Virus record (IMG/VR): IMGVR_UViG_3300023184_000575
Span: 1-21,789 of that record
Source: a virus
Direction: 5' to 3' (one strand)
DNA: 21,789 nucleotides
Shown: positions 21,059 to 21,789 of the stretch, piece by piece
Layout: each line of letters starts with the position of its first letter
Numbering within the stretch: position 1 is the first letter of the stretch
The notes under the pieces: generated by a model
What the model was told of the DNA's origin: nothing
The model's database searches: none
The model's input: the letters and a program-made list of their open reading frames with translations, nothing else
Translations under genes and position numbers: made by a program

Positions 21059-21066
21059 TATTTATT
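21059..21066 (-). promoter_or_regulatory. Late promoter motif AATAAATA, 4 nt before ATG 21054
   Basis: AATAAATA, then CTAC, then ATG on the minus strand. It follows the terminator hairpin at 21068-21101 directly. This geometry is the same as at 11412 and 5709. Confidence 0.66.
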
Positions 21067-21067
21067 G

Positions 21068-21101
21068 GCCAAAAAGACAGGTACCGTTTTACGGGTACCT
21101 G
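21068..21101 (-). terminator. Rho-independent terminator after the small membrane-protein unit
   Basis: Arms CAGGTACC (21078-21085) and GGTACCTG (21094-21101) form an 8-bp stem with an 8-nt loop. On the minus strand the hairpin is followed by TCTTTTTGG. It lies 50 nt after the stop of the membrane-protein gene and just before the next late promoter. Confidence 0.82.
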
Positions 21102-21109
21102 CCACAAAG

Positions 21110-21137
21110 CCCGGGCCGGAGCCAACCAATGCCCGGG
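21110..21137. other. GC-rich hairpin next to the terminator
   Basis: CCCGGGC (21110-21116) pairs with GCCCGGG (21131-21137) as a 7-bp GC stem with a 14-nt loop. It sits 8 nt from the terminator hairpin on its upstream side (minus strand). No T tract follows it directly. It may protect the mRNA 3' end or help termination. Confidence 0.55.
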
Positions 21138-21151
21138 ATAACCTTGGAGGG

Positions 21152-21367
21152 TTAATCTTTTGAGTTGACTGATGTCTTAAACAAGAAGCCACACAAGATA
21201 GTGATGCCCCAGGCCTGCAACCAGGTAACTTCTTTAACAGAAGGCACTGCATCAACTAAACAACCATTCCACAGCATGTACACTGGCCAGCTCAGTAAGA
21301 AACTCAGTAATAGAACTCCCACAATGGCAATCACAATTGCACCAACAAACACTGCAAATTTTTCCAT
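21152..21367 (-). CDS. Small membrane protein, 71 aa
   Basis: Two hydrophobic segments: about residues 4-32 (FAVFVGAIVIAIVGVLLLSF and onward) and about 47-64 (VTWLQAWGITILCGFLF), ending in a short Lys/Ser/Asp tail. The second segment ends 'GFLFKTS'. I recall small phage membrane proteins with a 'WLQAWG.SILCG.LFK' end, with no known role. ATG 21367 is 1 nt after the 38-aa ORF's TGA, with GGAG upstream. It is the last gene of the unit before the tandem hairpins. Confidence 0.8.
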   Translation of the reverse strand: MEKFAVFVGAIVIAIVGVLLLSFLLSWPVYMLWNGCLVDAVPSVKEVTWLQAWGITILCGFLFKTSVNSKD

Positions 21368-21368
21368 G

Positions 21369-21485
21369 TCACGCTCCGTAGTATTCTAAACATTTAACTG
21401 TGAAGCCTGCTTCACGTTGTTCATCTGCTTCGTACTCAGTATCTACCGAATACAAGTATAAGTCGCCTTCCCATATTTCATACAT
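21369..21485 (-). CDS. Small ORF, 38 aa
   Basis: ATG 21485 follows the upstream TAA by 1 nt and has a strong AGGAG ribosome site. The product reads MYEIWEGDLYLYSVDTEYEA, then DEQREAGFTVKCLEYYGA. It is acidic and Tyr-rich, with no membrane segment. It fills a 117-nt gap exactly between two genes, with tight spacing on both sides, so it is probably real. Function unknown. Confidence 0.7.
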   Translation of the reverse strand: MYEIWEGDLYLYSVDTEYEADEQREAGFTVKCLEYYGA

Positions 21486-21486
21486 G

Positions 21487-21789
21487 TTAGGCTCCTGCGG
21501 GTTTCATAACAGTGGTCTCTGCCAGGCGCTTCCAGTTCAACACTGACATCTTGCGCAAGTCTGCAATCTTAAGAGCCATACGCAAACTCATCTCACGCAG
21601 GCGAGTTTGATTATCGTTCATGAAGTCAATGATCTCGTCTTGCACACACTCTTCAAAGTCGTAGTCCTGGAACAACACGCCGTCCTTGGCAATCTGCTTG
21701 ATACGCAGGACCTTGTCACGCATGGTGTCAAGTGTCAAGTCCAAGTAGTGGCAGCGGCTTTGCAATGCATCCAAGTGGTCCCGCAATTT
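21487..21789 (-). CDS. Partial helical protein (N-terminus outside window)
   Basis: The frame is open from the right edge for 100 residues to TAA at 21489-21487, so the gene starts beyond the window; a TTG near the edge is not a good start. The visible part is helical and charged, likely coiled coil (LDLTLDTMRDKVLRIKQIAK, then QTRLREMSLRMALKIADLRK), and ends KRLAETTVMKPAGA. No catalytic motif. It is followed by the 38-aa ORF and the small membrane protein with spacing of 1 nt each, so the three form one unit ending at the tandem hairpins. Confidence 0.75.
   Translation of the reverse strand, partial: KLRDHLDALQSRCHYLDLTLDTMRDKVLRIKQIAKDGVLFQDYDFEECVQDEIIDFMNDNQTRLREMSLRMALKIADLRKMSVLNWKRLAETTVMKPAGA

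Noticed and set aside
21110-21151. Hairpin region as a tRNA
   Set aside because: There is no anticodon-arm or T-arm pattern and no cloverleaf of tRNA length.
21055-21255. N-terminal extension of the 20254-21054 gene up to 21255
   Set aside because: It would run through a terminator, a second hairpin and the late motif, and into the membrane-protein gene. The encoded residues look non-protein-like.

Overview
The window looks like part of a T4-like tailed phage genome (myovirus type). The evidence is a T4-style replication set: a gp41-like DnaB-family helicase, a gp61-like zinc-ribbon/TOPRIM primase, a UvsW-like helicase and a probable gp62-like clamp-loader small subunit. There are also repeated late-promoter motifs of the form (A/T/C)TAAATA, very tight gene packing with many ATGA stop/start overlaps, and several virion-type proteins. 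Some of the small proteins resemble families I remember from marine T4-like phages, but that is memory, not a search. The host cannot be read from the sequence. No tRNA, integrase, transposase or CRISPR was seen.

Layout, left to right. Bases 1-5700 are a mostly late, minus-strand block: a partial protein cut by the left edge, a small unknown, a coiled-coil plus C-terminal membrane-anchor (XhlA-like) protein, a small unknown, and a single-gene unit (1633-2034) with its own late promoter and rho-independent terminator. Upstream of these are a 650-aa protein combining a pol-beta-like nucleotidyltransferase signature with a ligase-like KxDG motif, an Ala/Pro-repeat protein and a small helical protein. 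Bases 5709-7901 hold two convergent twitch-type radical SAM genes. The minus-strand one overlaps the gp41-like helicase gene by ATGA and so belongs to the primase-helicase early operon (promoter near 10317-10345).

Bases 10342-12913 hold a late structural protein with Gly-rich 'TNGGxGY' repeats and a divergent pair: a GT10/GT-B-like glycosyltransferase (minus) and a small unknown (plus), each with a late motif just before its start. Bases 12888-17978 are a ten-gene early-type operon read leftward: a conserved unknown, a 48-aa small ORF, a small unknown, a third twitch radical SAM protein, a gp62-like protein, an SGNH-like protein, a zinc-finger protein, a DUF3307-like membrane protein, a small unknown, and a 192-aa protein that looks like a miniature palm/thumb of bacterial DNA polymerase III alpha. 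Bases 18010-20189 are UvsW plus a second SGNH-like protein joined by ATGA. Bases 20254-21789 carry an unknown late protein, tandem hairpins, a small membrane protein, a 38-aa small ORF and a partial gene cut by the right edge.

The most notable structural signal is promoter placement. Three sigma70-like promoters with 17-bp spacers (before the primase, UvsW and the 17478-17978 gene) all end exactly 6 nt before ATG. Six late motifs end only 4 to 8 nt before ATG. Both sets predict leaderless transcripts. Four other late motifs sit 17 to 43 nt from the start and have a Shine-Dalgarno sequence in between. The other main candidates are the mini Pol III alpha-like protein and three radical SAM enzymes spread over early and late units, two of them embedded with replication genes. 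No gene of more than about 300 bases is missing from the list; all gene-free gaps are under 100 bases.
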